Notes: generated from the sequence alone by a model not told the origin. A stretch of 64,000 nt of DNA from Marinicella litoralis (GCF_002591915.1 NZ_NIHB01000002.1:690133-754132), one strand, 5' to 3'. Shown: positions 43,521-52,516, counted from the stretch's first letter. A program made the numbers and translations.

Positions 43521-45293
43521 TTAAAACTCTGATTCTTTAATATTCATCAAAGGATCAGCGCCTGTCATGATGGTTGCTTTCAAAGCATGACATCGTGGCA
43601 AAATTTTCGCGAAGTAAAACTGTGCAGTTTTCTTCTTGCCATTATAAAAATCGGCTCCCAACTGACCTTTGTTGTTCTCTGCTGAATTATGCAGTTGAGC
43701 CCAAAAATATGCAAGGATTACATAGCCTGACATCATCAAATAATCAACCGAAGCCGCACCCACTTCGTTGGCATTTTTCTGTGCTTGACCCGTGATGAAT
43801 TCAGTCATTTCTTGCCACATATCAAGGTAATTTTGCAACTCTTGATTCATGGGTGTATCAGTTTCATTGATGAAATTTTGGATCAATTCTGCCATTTCTC
43901 CAATTTGGCCTTTTTGCATCATCAGCATTTTACGACCCGTCAGGTCCAAAGCTTGGATGCCCGTGGTACCTTCATACAAAGTGAATATTTTGGCGTCTCT
44001 GTGCCATTGCTCTTGACCATGTTCACGGATATAGCCGTGGCCACCAAAAATCTGTACACCATTGTCTGTGGCTTCCAAAGCAACCTCAGTCAAAAACGCC
44101 TTCAAAATTGGCGTCAAGAAGGCCAACAAGCGATCGGCTCGTTTCACTTCAACCTGATCTTTACTGTGTTTAATGATTTCAATTTGTTGTCCCACAAAAT
44201 AAGCCATCGCTCGGTTGCCTTCTGCAAAAGCTTTCATGGTCAATAACATGCGCCTGACATCTGGATGAACAATGATAGGGTCGGCGGGTTTATTAGGGTA
44301 TTTTGCACCGGTGGCCGCCCTCATTTGCAAACGATCTTTGGCATAGGCCAAAGCATTTTCATAAGAGGCTTGTGTGGCTGACAAACCTTGAATCCCGGTA
44401 TTCAAACGTGCACCATTCATCATGGTAAACATGATTTTCAAACCGTCATTACCCTCACCTATCAAGAATCCTTTGGCAGCATCAAAATTCATCACACATG
44501 TGGCTGATCCATTCAATCCCATTTTGTGTTCAATGCTGGCAGCGCCCAATGTATTGCGTTGGTCTAGCTCCAAATCAGCATTAAGTAAAATTTTAGGTAC
44601 CAAGAACAATGAAATGCCTTTGGTGCCTTTGGGTGCGTCCGGCAATCTGGCCAATACCAGATGAATGATGTTGTCGGTCAAATCATGCTCGCCTGAAGTA
44701 ATGAATATCTTGGTTCCAGTGATGTCATAAGAACCATCTTCATTGGGTTTGGCAGAAGTATTGACCAAGCCAAGATCCGTTCCACAATGTGGTTCAGTCA
44801 AACACATGGTCCCTGACCATTCACCGGTGGTTAATTTAGGTAAAAACTTTTGTTTCAAAACGTCTGAACCAAAATGTGCAATCAACTCTCTGGCACCATG
44901 GGTCAACCCTGGATAGTTTGACCAACCCGGACAATAATAGGTATTCAACTCACCTAAAATCAATTGCAACCAGTAACTTAAGCCCTGTCCACCGTACTCA
45001 GGATCACCATCCAAAGCAGCCCAACCAGATTCACAAAATTCTTTGTATAACTTTTTAAAACCATCTGGCGTGGTCACCGATGTGCCTTCATGGTGACAGC
45101 CCTGTTCGTCGGCATTGCGATTCAAAGGGCCTGCATTTTCATGCAAGAATTTGGATGCTTCTTCTACAATGGTCATGAAAGTTTCAGCATCGATGTCATC
45201 GTGAACTCCCAGTTTCTTGTAGTGTGCAGTGAGGTCAAGCACTTCATCAGCAATGAATTGTATGTCTTTTATTGGTGCGGGTAGATTGGCCAT
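43521..45293 (-). CDS. Acyl-CoA dehydrogenase (C-terminal-domain, fadE-like)
   Basis: A 590-residue flavoenzyme of the acyl-CoA dehydrogenase family, longer than the classic 380-residue type because of an extra C-terminal helical domain (about 470-590). The core has GEWSGTMCLTEPHCGTDLG, HKMGLNGSATCVMNF, and FGGHGYIREHGQEQWHRDA, and the motif KIFTLYEGTTGIQALDL. It catalyses the first step of beta-oxidation with electrons passed to ETF. An operator-like palindrome matching PsrA sites lies just upstream of the ATG, and the gene is divergent from the ECF sigma gene. Confidence 0.92.
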   Translation of the reverse strand: MANLPAPIKDIQFIADEVLDLTAHYKKLGVHDDIDAETFMTIVEEASKFLHENAGPLNRNADEQGCHHEGTSVTTPDGFKKLYKEFCESGWAALDGDPEYGGQGLSYWLQLILGELNTYYCPGWSNYPGLTHGARELIAHFGSDVLKQKFLPKLTTGEWSGTMCLTEPHCGTDLGLVNTSAKPNEDGSYDITGTKIFITSGEHDLTDNIIHLVLARLPDAPKGTKGISLFLVPKILLNADLELDQRNTLGAASIEHKMGLNGSATCVMNFDAAKGFLIGEGNDGLKIMFTMMNGARLNTGIQGLSATQASYENALAYAKDRLQMRAATGAKYPNKPADPIIVHPDVRRMLLTMKAFAEGNRAMAYFVGQQIEIIKHSKDQVEVKRADRLLAFLTPILKAFLTEVALEATDNGVQIFGGHGYIREHGQEQWHRDAKIFTLYEGTTGIQALDLTGRKMLMMQKGQIGEMAELIQNFINETDTPMNQELQNYLDMWQEMTEFITGQAQKNANEVGAASVDYLMMSGYVILAYFWAQLHNSAENNKGQLGADFYNGKKKTAQFYFAKILPRCHALKATIMTGADPLMNIKESEF

Positions 45294-45297
45294 AATT

Positions 45298-45311
45298 CAA
45301 ACGTTCGTTTC
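45298..45311. promoter_or_regulatory. PsrA-like operator upstream of the acyl-CoA dehydrogenase
   Basis: CAAAC-GTTC-GTTTC fits the published style of PsrA boxes (G/C-AAAC-N2-4-GTTT-G/C), the fatty-acid-responsive repressor of beta-oxidation genes in gammaproteobacteria. It lies 5-18 nt upstream of the ATG, just downstream of an extended -10 (TGATAAAAT, minus strand 45330-45322). Confidence 0.45.
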
Positions 45312-45321
45312 AAAAAAAAGT

Positions 45322-45330
45322 ATTTTATCA
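45322..45330 (-). promoter_or_regulatory. Extended -10 element of the acyl-CoA dehydrogenase gene
   Basis: The minus strand reads TGATAAAAT (TG-N plus TAAAAT). A start near 45315 would leave the operator-like palindrome right at the transcript 5' end. No strong -35 is visible, as is common for extended -10 promoters. Confidence 0.4.
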
Positions 45331-45469
45331 TCCACCCTGTCGAAATGAAATAAAGATTGGGAACTAATCATGCGGTTTTTTTAGTTTCACGTCACAGTTA
45401 TGCAAACTATTCTTGGCTGCGGTTGAATTGAAGTTGTTATTAATTTTTTGCATCAGTTAAAATAAAAAC

Positions 45470-46039
45470 ATGCAAGCAGGTCAAATCACAGTGTTACTGA
45501 ATCAGGGGAGTCCGAATAATAAAGAGGATTTAGACCACATCTACGCGCTTCTGTACAATGAAATCAAAGCCGTTGCGCAAAATCAATTGGCACATATACA
45601 CAATAACAACACCATCAGCGCTACTGTGCTGGCCAATGAGTGTTACCTTAAATTAATCCAGATAGAAAAACCCAGCCACCAAGACCGCAGGCATTTGTTA
45701 AATTATTTAGCCAAAGCCATGCGCCGGTTTTTGATTGACCAAATTCGCAGTAAACAACGCAAAAAAAGAAAAGGCCAAATGGACAATCTACACATGTCAC
45801 AAGTACTCGGAGCCGATGACATTGACTTTGATGTGATTGAAATTGATCGATTGATCGATATATTGGCAGAAATTGATCCCCATTTAGCTGAGCTATTCCA
45901 ACAAAAAATCATATTCAATTTTACGTTCAAGGAATTGGCTGAAATGTTTGATTTATCAGAAAGACAAGTGATCAGACAATGGAACCAAGCCAAAACATTG
46001 CTCTTGACCATGATTGAGAACCCTGATGGATCTAGATAA
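45470..46039 (+). CDS. ECF-type sigma factor (Sigma70_ECF, kinase-associated)
   Basis: A 189-residue group 4 sigma factor. Region 2 spans about residues 20-95 and contains LANECYLKLIQIEKPSHQDRRHLLNYLAKAMRRF split over two helices; region 4 contains NFTFKELAEMFDLSERQVIRQW. This is the 'Sigma70_ECF' subtype, whose members are usually encoded beside a Ser/Thr kinase with TPR repeats, as here (14-nt overlap). The kinase is presumed to control the sigma factor; target genes are not known. Confidence 0.88.
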   Translation: MQAGQITVLLNQGSPNNKEDLDHIYALLYNEIKAVAQNQLAHIHNNNTISATVLANECYLKLIQIEKPSHQDRRHLLNYLAKAMRRFLIDQIRSKQRKKRKGQMDNLHMSQVLGADDIDFDVIEIDRLIDILAEIDPHLAELFQQKIIFNFTFKELAEMFDLSERQVIRQWNQAKTLLLTMIENPDGSR

Positions 46040-48857
46040 ACTCAAGCAAGCCAATCAAATCTATGAATCTTTGGCAGAAAAAACCATTGACGAAGCATTG
46101 AACCAATTAAACACCTATGACCATTTAGATATCGAAGTGCTCAATTTAGTAAAAAGTCTGATTCATAATAGCCACCAACCCAGTATCTATTTTGAACAAA
46201 AAGTCAGTCAACATTACCAAACGCCATTGAGTCAAACCTGGCAAAAAGGTGATCAAATCGGTGGCTATGAATTGTTGGCTTTGATTGGTCAAGGGGGAAT
46301 GTCACTGGTCTTCAAGGCCATGCGTGTCAACAGTGAAACCCAGAAACCTGTGGCCATTAAGCTCTTCAACCTCGCTCATCAAAGTCCTGAGTTAAAAGCC
46401 CGGTTCCAAGCAGAACAAAGCATGTTGGCAGAATTGTCACATCCCAATGTGATTGAATTTCATCACGGAGAAAACACCGATCAGGGGGAGTCCTTCATCG
46501 TGATGGAGTTGATCGATGGCGGCTTACCCATCGACGAATATGTCAGCAAACATGCGCTCAATACCAAACAAATTGTGGCTTTGGTGATTCAAGCCACAGA
46601 GGCATTACAGTATGCCCACAATCATTTAATCATTCATCGAGACATCAAACCATCCAATATCATGATCGATGGAAACGGTCACCTTAAAGTGCTGGATTTT
46701 GGAATAGCTAAACTGATTAACCCAAAAAATGAAGGCTTGACTGAAAGCCAAGCAAAAAACACGCTGATGGCACTCACGCCATCATTTGCCTCTCCTGAAC
46801 AAATAAAAGCCGAACGCATCGACGTAACTTCCGATGTGTATTCCTTGGCTGCAGTGCTGGTTTACTTACTCACGGACCAATTGCCTTTCCCCAGCAATCG
46901 CATGTTAAACGCTTGTGTCGATGATGAACATCATGTCAGAAAATTACTCAAGACTGAGGTTCAAGATCAGGATTTACGGCATATATTGATGCAAGCGTTG
47001 CAACCGGATCGCAATGCTCGCTACAGCAATATGTTTGCCTTCAATGAAGACTTGAACGCATGGCTGGCTCAAAAACCAGTCAGCGCCAGCAAAGATTCAT
47101 GGTGGTATCGGCTGAATCGTTTTGCCGTCAGGCGCACCGCTTTGTTCAGCACATCACTGTTGTTGTGTGCCACCATAGTCATCGCTGTTATTGCTTTAAG
47201 CATACAAAACCAATCCATTAAACTGGAAGCTGACAAAGCCAACGCAGTCAAGCAGTTTATGCTCGACTCCTTCAGTGTCACTGATCCCAATGTTTCGCAA
47301 GGCGTCGATCTATCCACCAAAGATTTGTTGCGATCAGCTGCCAATAAAATAATGATCGATGATGGCATGGACCCAGCCATTAAACTTGAACTGTATGTTG
47401 CTTTGGCGCTTGCCAATGGTCGTTTGGGATATTATCCGGAGGCCATTGACTTATTGAATGATGCCTTAATCATCCAACCACAAAACGAACAAGCCACAGC
47501 ACTGTTAGCCCAATACCTCTTTTCAGCGGGAGAAATTAAAACCGTTAATGAACTCCTGACACAAACCCAAGAAGATAATTTCGATACAAAATCACAAGCA
47601 GCTGCGGTTAAAAGAGTACGTGCCAATGTGCTGGCACAAGCCGGTGATTATGAGTCGGCATTGATACACTTTGATGCATTAGGTCCGCTGACAACTTCGG
47701 ACATAGATACCATAAAAAATCAATCCCTGCTGGCTGAAATACATTACCTCAAAGGTGAATCAGTCCGGTCAGTGGAAATTATTCAATCGCTTAAACGCGC
47801 ATTCCCATTACCAGCCACTGATGTACTTAATTTGAAACTAAATTCCGATTTAGTCCAATACTATGATCGAGTTGGCAACTTCAGTGCAGCCATGGCGCTG
47901 ACCCAAGAAAATATTCAAGCTTATCGAAAAATACTGGGTGAAGATCACCCTGATTTAGGTATAGCTTACAACGCCTTATCAGCATTTCAATGGCTCGACG
48001 GACAATTGGATGAAGCCTTGATCAGCGCTGAAACCAGCAAAGAAATTTTTCGCAAAAGATACGGAGACAGCAGTGAGGGCTTGTCACAAGCACATGGCAA
48101 TGCAGGCGCTGTTTATTATTACCAGGAAAAATATGAACTGGCGATTGATGAACTCGCACAAGCGGCTGGTATTCTACAAGGCATATTCGGCCCAGATCAC
48201 CCAGAAACCATGAATGCCAAAGCCAATTTAGCTACCATTTTAAATGCCACAGGAAATCCTGAAAAAGCCCTGCCAATTTTGCAACACATGTACAAAGTCG
48301 AGTCAAAAACTCTGGGTAAGAATCACCGGTCGACACTTTACACCCAACAATCATTGGCTTTGACCTTAGCCAAAATGGGTCAATATGACCAGGCCACAGC
48401 CCATGCCAAAACCTGTGTTGAATTGATCAAGGAAAACTTTACCAAGGAACTTAATTTCATCAACCATGCCCACAGTGTTCTGGGCAGGGTGTATTTCATG
48501 GCGGGCAATCATCAATTGGCCATTGAACAAAATTTAATACATATCAATGGTTGGACAGAAGGCGATGAGAACAACTTTGCCCGTTCACTACAGCTGATAG
48601 CAGCAAGCAACCAAGCCTTACAACAGTTTGTTCAAGCTGCTGAATTTTATAAAAAATGGACCAATCACCTGGCCAAGACCTATGGCGAAACCGATGTTAA
48701 GTATTTACAAGGTATGCTGCAATGGGCTGAACAATCCCAATCAATGAACCAGCGCGATCAAGCCCATCAGCTGCTGTCTTTGGTAGCACACACCCTTAAG
48801 GAAAATGACTTAAACTTTCCAGAAATTCAGTCCAAACTACTAGAGTTGAGCCGCTGA
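46026..48857 (+). CDS. Membrane Ser/Thr protein kinase with TPR repeats
   Basis: A 943-residue protein. An N-terminal helical region of about 75 residues precedes the kinase domain (about 80-345): glycine loop IGQGGMSLVFKA, Lys in PVAIKLF (K112), HRDIKPSNIMID (204-215) and DFGIAKL (224-230). A membrane helix (about 372-393) is followed by an extracytoplasmic TPR domain (about 400-940) with many repeats, such as GEDHPDLGIAYNALSAFQWL. Start ATG 46026 is preferred over the upstream TTG at 46014. It overlaps the ECF sigma gene; the two probably form a signalling pair in which the TPR domain senses an envelope ligand. Confidence 0.92.
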   Translation: MDLDKLKQANQIYESLAEKTIDEALNQLNTYDHLDIEVLNLVKSLIHNSHQPSIYFEQKVSQHYQTPLSQTWQKGDQIGGYELLALIGQGGMSLVFKAMRVNSETQKPVAIKLFNLAHQSPELKARFQAEQSMLAELSHPNVIEFHHGENTDQGESFIVMELIDGGLPIDEYVSKHALNTKQIVALVIQATEALQYAHNHLIIHRDIKPSNIMIDGNGHLKVLDFGIAKLINPKNEGLTESQAKNTLMALTPSFASPEQIKAERIDVTSDVYSLAAVLVYLLTDQLPFPSNRMLNACVDDEHHVRKLLKTEVQDQDLRHILMQALQPDRNARYSNMFAFNEDLNAWLAQKPVSASKDSWWYRLNRFAVRRTALFSTSLLLCATIVIAVIALSIQNQSIKLEADKANAVKQFMLDSFSVTDPNVSQGVDLSTKDLLRSAANKIMIDDGMDPAIKLELYVALALANGRLGYYPEAIDLLNDALIIQPQNEQATALLAQYLFSAGEIKTVNELLTQTQEDNFDTKSQAAAVKRVRANVLAQAGDYESALIHFDALGPLTTSDIDTIKNQSLLAEIHYLKGESVRSVEIIQSLKRAFPLPATDVLNLKLNSDLVQYYDRVGNFSAAMALTQENIQAYRKILGEDHPDLGIAYNALSAFQWLDGQLDEALISAETSKEIFRKRYGDSSEGLSQAHGNAGAVYYYQEKYELAIDELAQAAGILQGIFGPDHPETMNAKANLATILNATGNPEKALPILQHMYKVESKTLGKNHRSTLYTQQSLALTLAKMGQYDQATAHAKTCVELIKENFTKELNFINHAHSVLGRVYFMAGNHQLAIEQNLIHINGWTEGDENNFARSLQLIAASNQALQQFVQAAEFYKKWTNHLAKTYGETDVKYLQGMLQWAEQSQSMNQRDQAHQLLSLVAHTLKENDLNFPEIQSKLLELSR

Positions 48858-48909
48858 TTAAAGCGATTTCAGCGACTCAAGTTTGTGATTTGCTCACATC
48901 TTATTGGGC

Positions 48910-50856
48910 TTAATCAAAACCATCACTGAAGATCAAATCATCAGGTTGGAATTCAGCGTACACGGTGGTGCTTTCAGTCACACTGATAAAACATTCGTTG
49001 TTATTAACCAAAGGACAGCCTCGCCAGCCAATAAAATCTGAGCCTGTAAATGGTGTTGCTGTCAGTGTAACCAATGTGCCATTGAAAAATACCTCAGTAC
49101 AATCAGTGCCACAAGAAATCCCCAGGGGATCACTGATGACAAAACCATCACCGGAGCCTTCACGCTGTACTGTTAACAGGAATTCATCATTGCCAATGTT
49201 GTCGTATACTTCATCAAATCCAGCATCATATAAGCCACCTGGCTCACCTGGATTACCTTGTGGGTTGGTGTTTTCATTGACCGGTGAATCCTGGAATTCA
49301 ATATCAACATCAACACTCCAGGCAAAGGTGTCTTGTAGGCACATGTCCACCCCTGGTGAGCTTGACTGCTGTCTGGCGTCCCCACCGGCCACATTATTAA
49401 ACACAGCTGTTCCAATGGTGTATGAACCCATAGGCCAGTCCGTTGAATCATCAATTAAATTACATTTGCCAGAAATGTCGGGGGTGGTGGTAGGGGCATT
49501 TTCGCCTCCTTGGGTGTCTTGAAAAATAGAATTCTCAAAGCGCAAACTACCCATAGTACTGAACCAAACAATCGAATCATTGGTACCACCACCAGATTCT
49601 TCTAAGAAGTTACCTGCTGCGGTCACATGCGTGATTTCCGAAGTACCATAATTTTGTATTAAATAATAAGTTTCATTTTTAATAAAGTTACTGCCGCTCA
49701 ACTGCAGCGTTGAACCAGGTCTAACTTCAACCAAGGAATTAATATCCAATGAACCAAATCGATAAGAATTACTGTCAAACAAGGTGCGATTGATATTGAC
49801 CTTTGAATTATTGATTTCAATTAAATTTCCATCAAACTCATTTTGCTCAAACTCAGAACAACTGATTAAAAAAGGGCAGCTGGCAACACGGTCCATGTAT
49901 ACCTGAGTTGCACTGTTTCCACCATCAATGGCAAACAATCCTGCACCACTGACATCCGCCATGTTGCGTGCAATATAAGTGTTAAATAAAGTCGCTCTGC
50001 CAGTACCATGCACATAGATTCCCGATCCATTGAATGCCCAGTGATCAGTGATCTGAACACGATTGGCACCACCATCAGCTACCAGTTCGCCGCCATCATG
50101 TACCATGATGCCACCACCGTCATCGGCACTGTATTCAAATAACCCCCGGCTACCCTTGATACGACTGCCACCTTCAAGTAAAACAAAACAGCCATCTTCA
50201 ATGTACATATTGCCACCCGAAACCGCCTGATTTTGTTCCAAAGCACCCGCAATGATGACTTGTGAATTGACCCCAAAACACCAAATACCACCGCCTTTTG
50301 GAATGTTATTTAAATCGCCATTATTTTGCACAATACTGCCTGCATCAATGGTTACATTGGAACCGCCTAAAACCCTGATTCCGGCTACGTTAGAAGAAAC
50401 ATCTACAGCTTCTAGATTTACGGTGGAATTTTCATCAACGATCAACCCTCTGGACTGACTGTTAAACAACTGTAAATTTCTCAAGGTAACCATAGAGCCA
50501 CTGTTTACTTCAAACACAGCACTGGAGCCGTCACCCAGTACGGCATTGGCCGCATTAACCGAATCACCACAGTTGGCATAGCCACCAGCAATGATCAACT
50601 CACCTAAACTGCTTGAATGCCAATTGGATAAGGTATTGGTACCATCACCTTCTCCTAAATAGGAAACCGTATTGGTCAATCTGATTTCATCATTTTCAGT
50701 GCCATTGATTGCAGCCGCCAAAAGGGCCTCAGACAATGATTCATGATGGTTTGGGGCATTACATTGGGCACCAACACCCACATAATAGGTGGCCGCTAAA
50801 GCACTTGGGCCAACCACCAAGCCGGCTACAAAAAATATAAACTTAAAGTAACTCAT
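48910..50856 (-). CDS. Exported right-handed beta-helix protein with repeat and DLIF-x3-FD C-terminus
   Basis: A 648-residue protein. The start at 50856 has GGGAG upstream and a promoter at 50922-50895, and gives a signal peptide (about 1-21, GPSALAA). A long beta-helix (about 30-470) of short N/S/G-rich rungs follows, with ANVTIDAGSI-type turns, like pectin-lyase or adhesin-like folds. A C-terminal module contains GSGDGFVISDPLGISCGTDC and WRGC, resembling the divergent InlB-type repeat with paired Cys. The protein ends DDLIFSDGFD, similar to the end of the exported protein at 32917-34812. It is probably a surface or secreted protein; the binding partner is unknown. Confidence 0.83.
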   Translation of the reverse strand: MSYFKFIFFVAGLVVGPSALAATYYVGVGAQCNAPNHHESLSEALLAAAINGTENDEIRLTNTVSYLGEGDGTNTLSNWHSSSLGELIIAGGYANCGDSVNAANAVLGDGSSAVFEVNSGSMVTLRNLQLFNSQSRGLIVDENSTVNLEAVDVSSNVAGIRVLGGSNVTIDAGSIVQNNGDLNNIPKGGGIWCFGVNSQVIIAGALEQNQAVSGGNMYIEDGCFVLLEGGSRIKGSRGLFEYSADDGGGIMVHDGGELVADGGANRVQITDHWAFNGSGIYVHGTGRATLFNTYIARNMADVSGAGLFAIDGGNSATQVYMDRVASCPFLISCSEFEQNEFDGNLIEINNSKVNINRTLFDSNSYRFGSLDINSLVEVRPGSTLQLSGSNFIKNETYYLIQNYGTSEITHVTAAGNFLEESGGGTNDSIVWFSTMGSLRFENSIFQDTQGGENAPTTTPDISGKCNLIDDSTDWPMGSYTIGTAVFNNVAGGDARQQSSSPGVDMCLQDTFAWSVDVDIEFQDSPVNENTNPQGNPGEPGGLYDAGFDEVYDNIGNDEFLLTVQREGSGDGFVISDPLGISCGTDCTEVFFNGTLVTLTATPFTGSDFIGWRGCPLVNNNECFISVTESTTVYAEFQPDDLIFSDGFD

Positions 50857-50894
50857 AAAAAACTCCCTATTGATTGGCTCTAAATACGACATTG

Positions 50895-50922
50895 ATAATA
50901 TTTTTATGACATCAGAAAGCAA
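50895..50922 (-). promoter_or_regulatory. Promoter of the exported beta-helix protein
   Basis: On the minus strand, TTGCTT (50922-50917) and TATTAT (50900-50895) with 16 nt between give a start near 50888, 32 nt before the chosen ATG at 50856. It overlaps the ssb terminator. Confidence 0.5.
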
Positions 50923-50948
50923 AAAACCTCACAGCGTGAGGTTTTTTT
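50921..50948. terminator. Bidirectional terminator between ssb and the beta-helix gene
   Basis: CCTCAC-AGC-GTGAGG with six A on the left and seven T on the right forms a strong intrinsic terminator in either direction. On the minus strand it ends the ssb transcript (stop at 50976). Confidence 0.85.
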
Positions 50949-50975
50949 GCACTTTATTATGTCGAAAAACACCAA

Positions 50976-51449
50976 TTAGAACGGGATTTCATCATCAAAA
51001 TCATCAAAGTTAGGGGCTGGATTGTTGTTTTGTTGATTGTTGTTGTTAGCTCTTGGTGCTGATGGCATGGATTGTCCACCTCCACCGAATCCACCTTGAC
51101 CAGAGTCACCGCCCGTTCTGCCACCCAACATTTGCATTTCATTGGCCAAAATTTCTGTGGTGTAACGGTCATTGCCGTCTTTGTCTTGCCATTTATTGGT
51201 GCGCAATTTGCCTTCGATGTAAACCTGGCTGCCTTTTTTCAAATACTCACCCGATATTTCCGCCAGGCGACCAAAGAATACCACCCTGTGCCACTCAGTC
51301 TTTTCTTGTTTATTGCCTTCCTTGTCCTTCCAACTTTCAGTGGTGGCAAGTGATATCGTGGTGACAGCAGCACCAGCTGGTGTGTATCTGACTTCGGGGT
51401 CATTGCCCATATTGCCAACTAAAATGACTTTATTGATTCCTCTTGCCAT
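50976..51449 (-). CDS. ssb: Single-stranded DNA-binding protein
   Basis: A 157-residue SSB. The OB fold opens [23 protein letters not shown] and includes [14 protein letters not shown]; a G/Q/N-rich linker precedes the acidic C-terminal tip [11 protein letters not shown], the peptide that docks DNA repair and replication proteins. It binds single-stranded DNA as a tetramer. A strong promoter (51505-51477) is upstream and a terminator follows. Confidence 0.97.
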   Translation of the reverse strand: MARGINKVILVGNMGNDPEVRYTPAGAAVTTISLATTESWKDKEGNKQEKTEWHRVVFFGRLAEISGEYLKKGSQVYIEGKLRTNKWQDKDGNDRYTTEILANEMQMLGGRTGGDSGQGGFGGGGQSMPSAPRANNNNQQNNNPAPNFDDFDDEIPF

Positions 51450-51476
51450 TACATGTTCCTAATTAAATAAAAGTTG

Positions 51477-51505
51477 ATTATAGGTTGCTGCATCTGTCGA
51501 TTCAA
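51477..51505 (-). promoter_or_regulatory. ssb promoter
   Basis: On the minus strand, TTGAAT (51505-51500) and TATAAT (51482-51477) with a 17-nt spacer, near-consensus, give a start near 51470. An AGGA precedes the ssb ATG at 51449. Confidence 0.7.
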
Positions 51506-51637
51506 GTTGATGTGGTCGATTTTCTCAGAGATAAATTCATATGGCTATCAGAAAAGATTGACAGCAATTTAAGAAAACTGCCAATGTTTCAATCAGCCAT
51601 GGACAAGACAATGGAATCTTTTAAATTGGAGCACATG

Positions 51638-52165
51638 ATGAGATTGCCAGCACAGCTAAAAGGATTTACCTTGTTTGAAATGATAATGGGTTTGTGTCTT
51701 ATTTCAATTTTATCGATTTACGCCGTACCCAATTACCGAACTTTTAAACAAAACAGTGTCATGACACAAGAGCTCAATAGGTTGGTTGCCAATATCAACT
51801 ATGCACGGAATCAAAGCATCACCCTGTCGCAACACATTATTTTATGCTCAACAGAAACATTCTTAGATTGTGATGGTGAAAGTCAATGGCATAAAGGTTG
51901 GCTGGTTTTTGTTGATCTTGACCGCAACAGAAAATATGACAACAACGATCAACTGCTGTTAGTTGAACACAAAATGAAAACAGGGCTTCATGCTGTGGCA
52001 TCAAGATACAGGAAATTAATCAGATTTGATCAGATGGGCTTTTCACCTGGGACCAATTTAACCATCCGCTTTTGTGACCAACGAGGTGCTGAATCAGGTA
52101 AAGCCATTATCATCAGCAATGTCGGCAGACCCAGAGTCAGCCAAGAAATAAACCATTGTGGTTAG
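51638..52165 (+). CDS. GspH/FimT-like pseudopilin
   Basis: A 175-residue type IV pilin-like protein. The start at 51638 is chosen because GGAG lies 6 nt upstream and because it gives a short leader, MRLPAQLKG, ending in Gly before FTLFEMIMGLCLISILSIYA; Glu5 of the mature form is present. An ATG 3 nt earlier is possible, and the longer 5' reading frame (back to 51485) would overlap the ssb promoter. The mature part has GspH/FimT-like features such as NINYARNQSITLSQHIILCS and paired Cys. It may be a minor pseudopilin for type II secretion or a type IV pilus. It converges with the iron-sulfur gene. Confidence 0.82.
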   Translation: MRLPAQLKGFTLFEMIMGLCLISILSIYAVPNYRTFKQNSVMTQELNRLVANINYARNQSITLSQHIILCSTETFLDCDGESQWHKGWLVFVDLDRNRKYDNNDQLLLVEHKMKTGLHAVASRYRKLIRFDQMGFSPGTNLTIRFCDQRGAESGKAIIISNVGRPRVSQEINHCG

Positions 52166-52488
52166 TTGGTGGTAAAGCTCTCACCACAGCCACAAGAACC
52201 CGTTGCATTGGGGTTTTTATAGACAAATATTTGGTTGATGCCTTGTTTTTCATAATCAATCACAGTGCCCTCAACTTTATCAATGGCGTCTTTAGGAACG
52301 ATAAGCTTTACCCCTTTGTCTTCCAAAGTGATTTCACTGTCGGTGATTTCATGAGCCAAGGCCACATCATACCCCCAGCCTGAACAGCCCATCTTCTTAA
52401 CGGCCACGCGAAATCCCACTGCATTTTGATCCAAAGACATGAAATGCAAGATGCGATCTGCGGCTTGTTGTGTAAGTTGTAATGACAT
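52162..52488 (-). CDS. IscA/SufA-type iron-sulfur carrier protein
   Basis: A 108-residue HesB-like protein. Three conserved cysteines are present in MGCSGWGYDVAL and TGSCGCGESF. It should carry or assemble Fe-S clusters; it is probably IscA or SufA rather than ErpA, but the exact subfamily is unclear. The start at 52488 follows a promoter at 52544-52517 and gives the standard MSLQLTQQAADRI N-terminus; a longer in-frame reading (to 52596) is rejected. Confidence 0.9.
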   Translation of the reverse strand: MSLQLTQQAADRILHFMSLDQNAVGFRVAVKKMGCSGWGYDVALAHEITDSEITLEDKGVKLIVPKDAIDKVEGTVIDYEKQGINQIFVYKNPNATGSCGCGESFTTN

Positions 52489-52516
52489 CGTGGCTCTATT
52501 GTAACTGATTAACGCT

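Noticed and set aside
43785-44246. 153-codon open frame on the + strand
   Set aside because: Antisense to the acyl-CoA dehydrogenase, which shows clear family motifs; no independent support.
48965-49522. 185-codon open frame on the + strand
   Set aside because: It lies antisense inside the exported beta-helix gene, has no ribosome site or recognisable motif, and its composition is a mirror of the real gene.
51485-51637. Longer N-terminus for the pseudopilin
   Set aside because: It overlaps the near-consensus ssb promoter on the other strand; a 9-residue prepilin leader from 51638 has GGAG and the right cleavage site.
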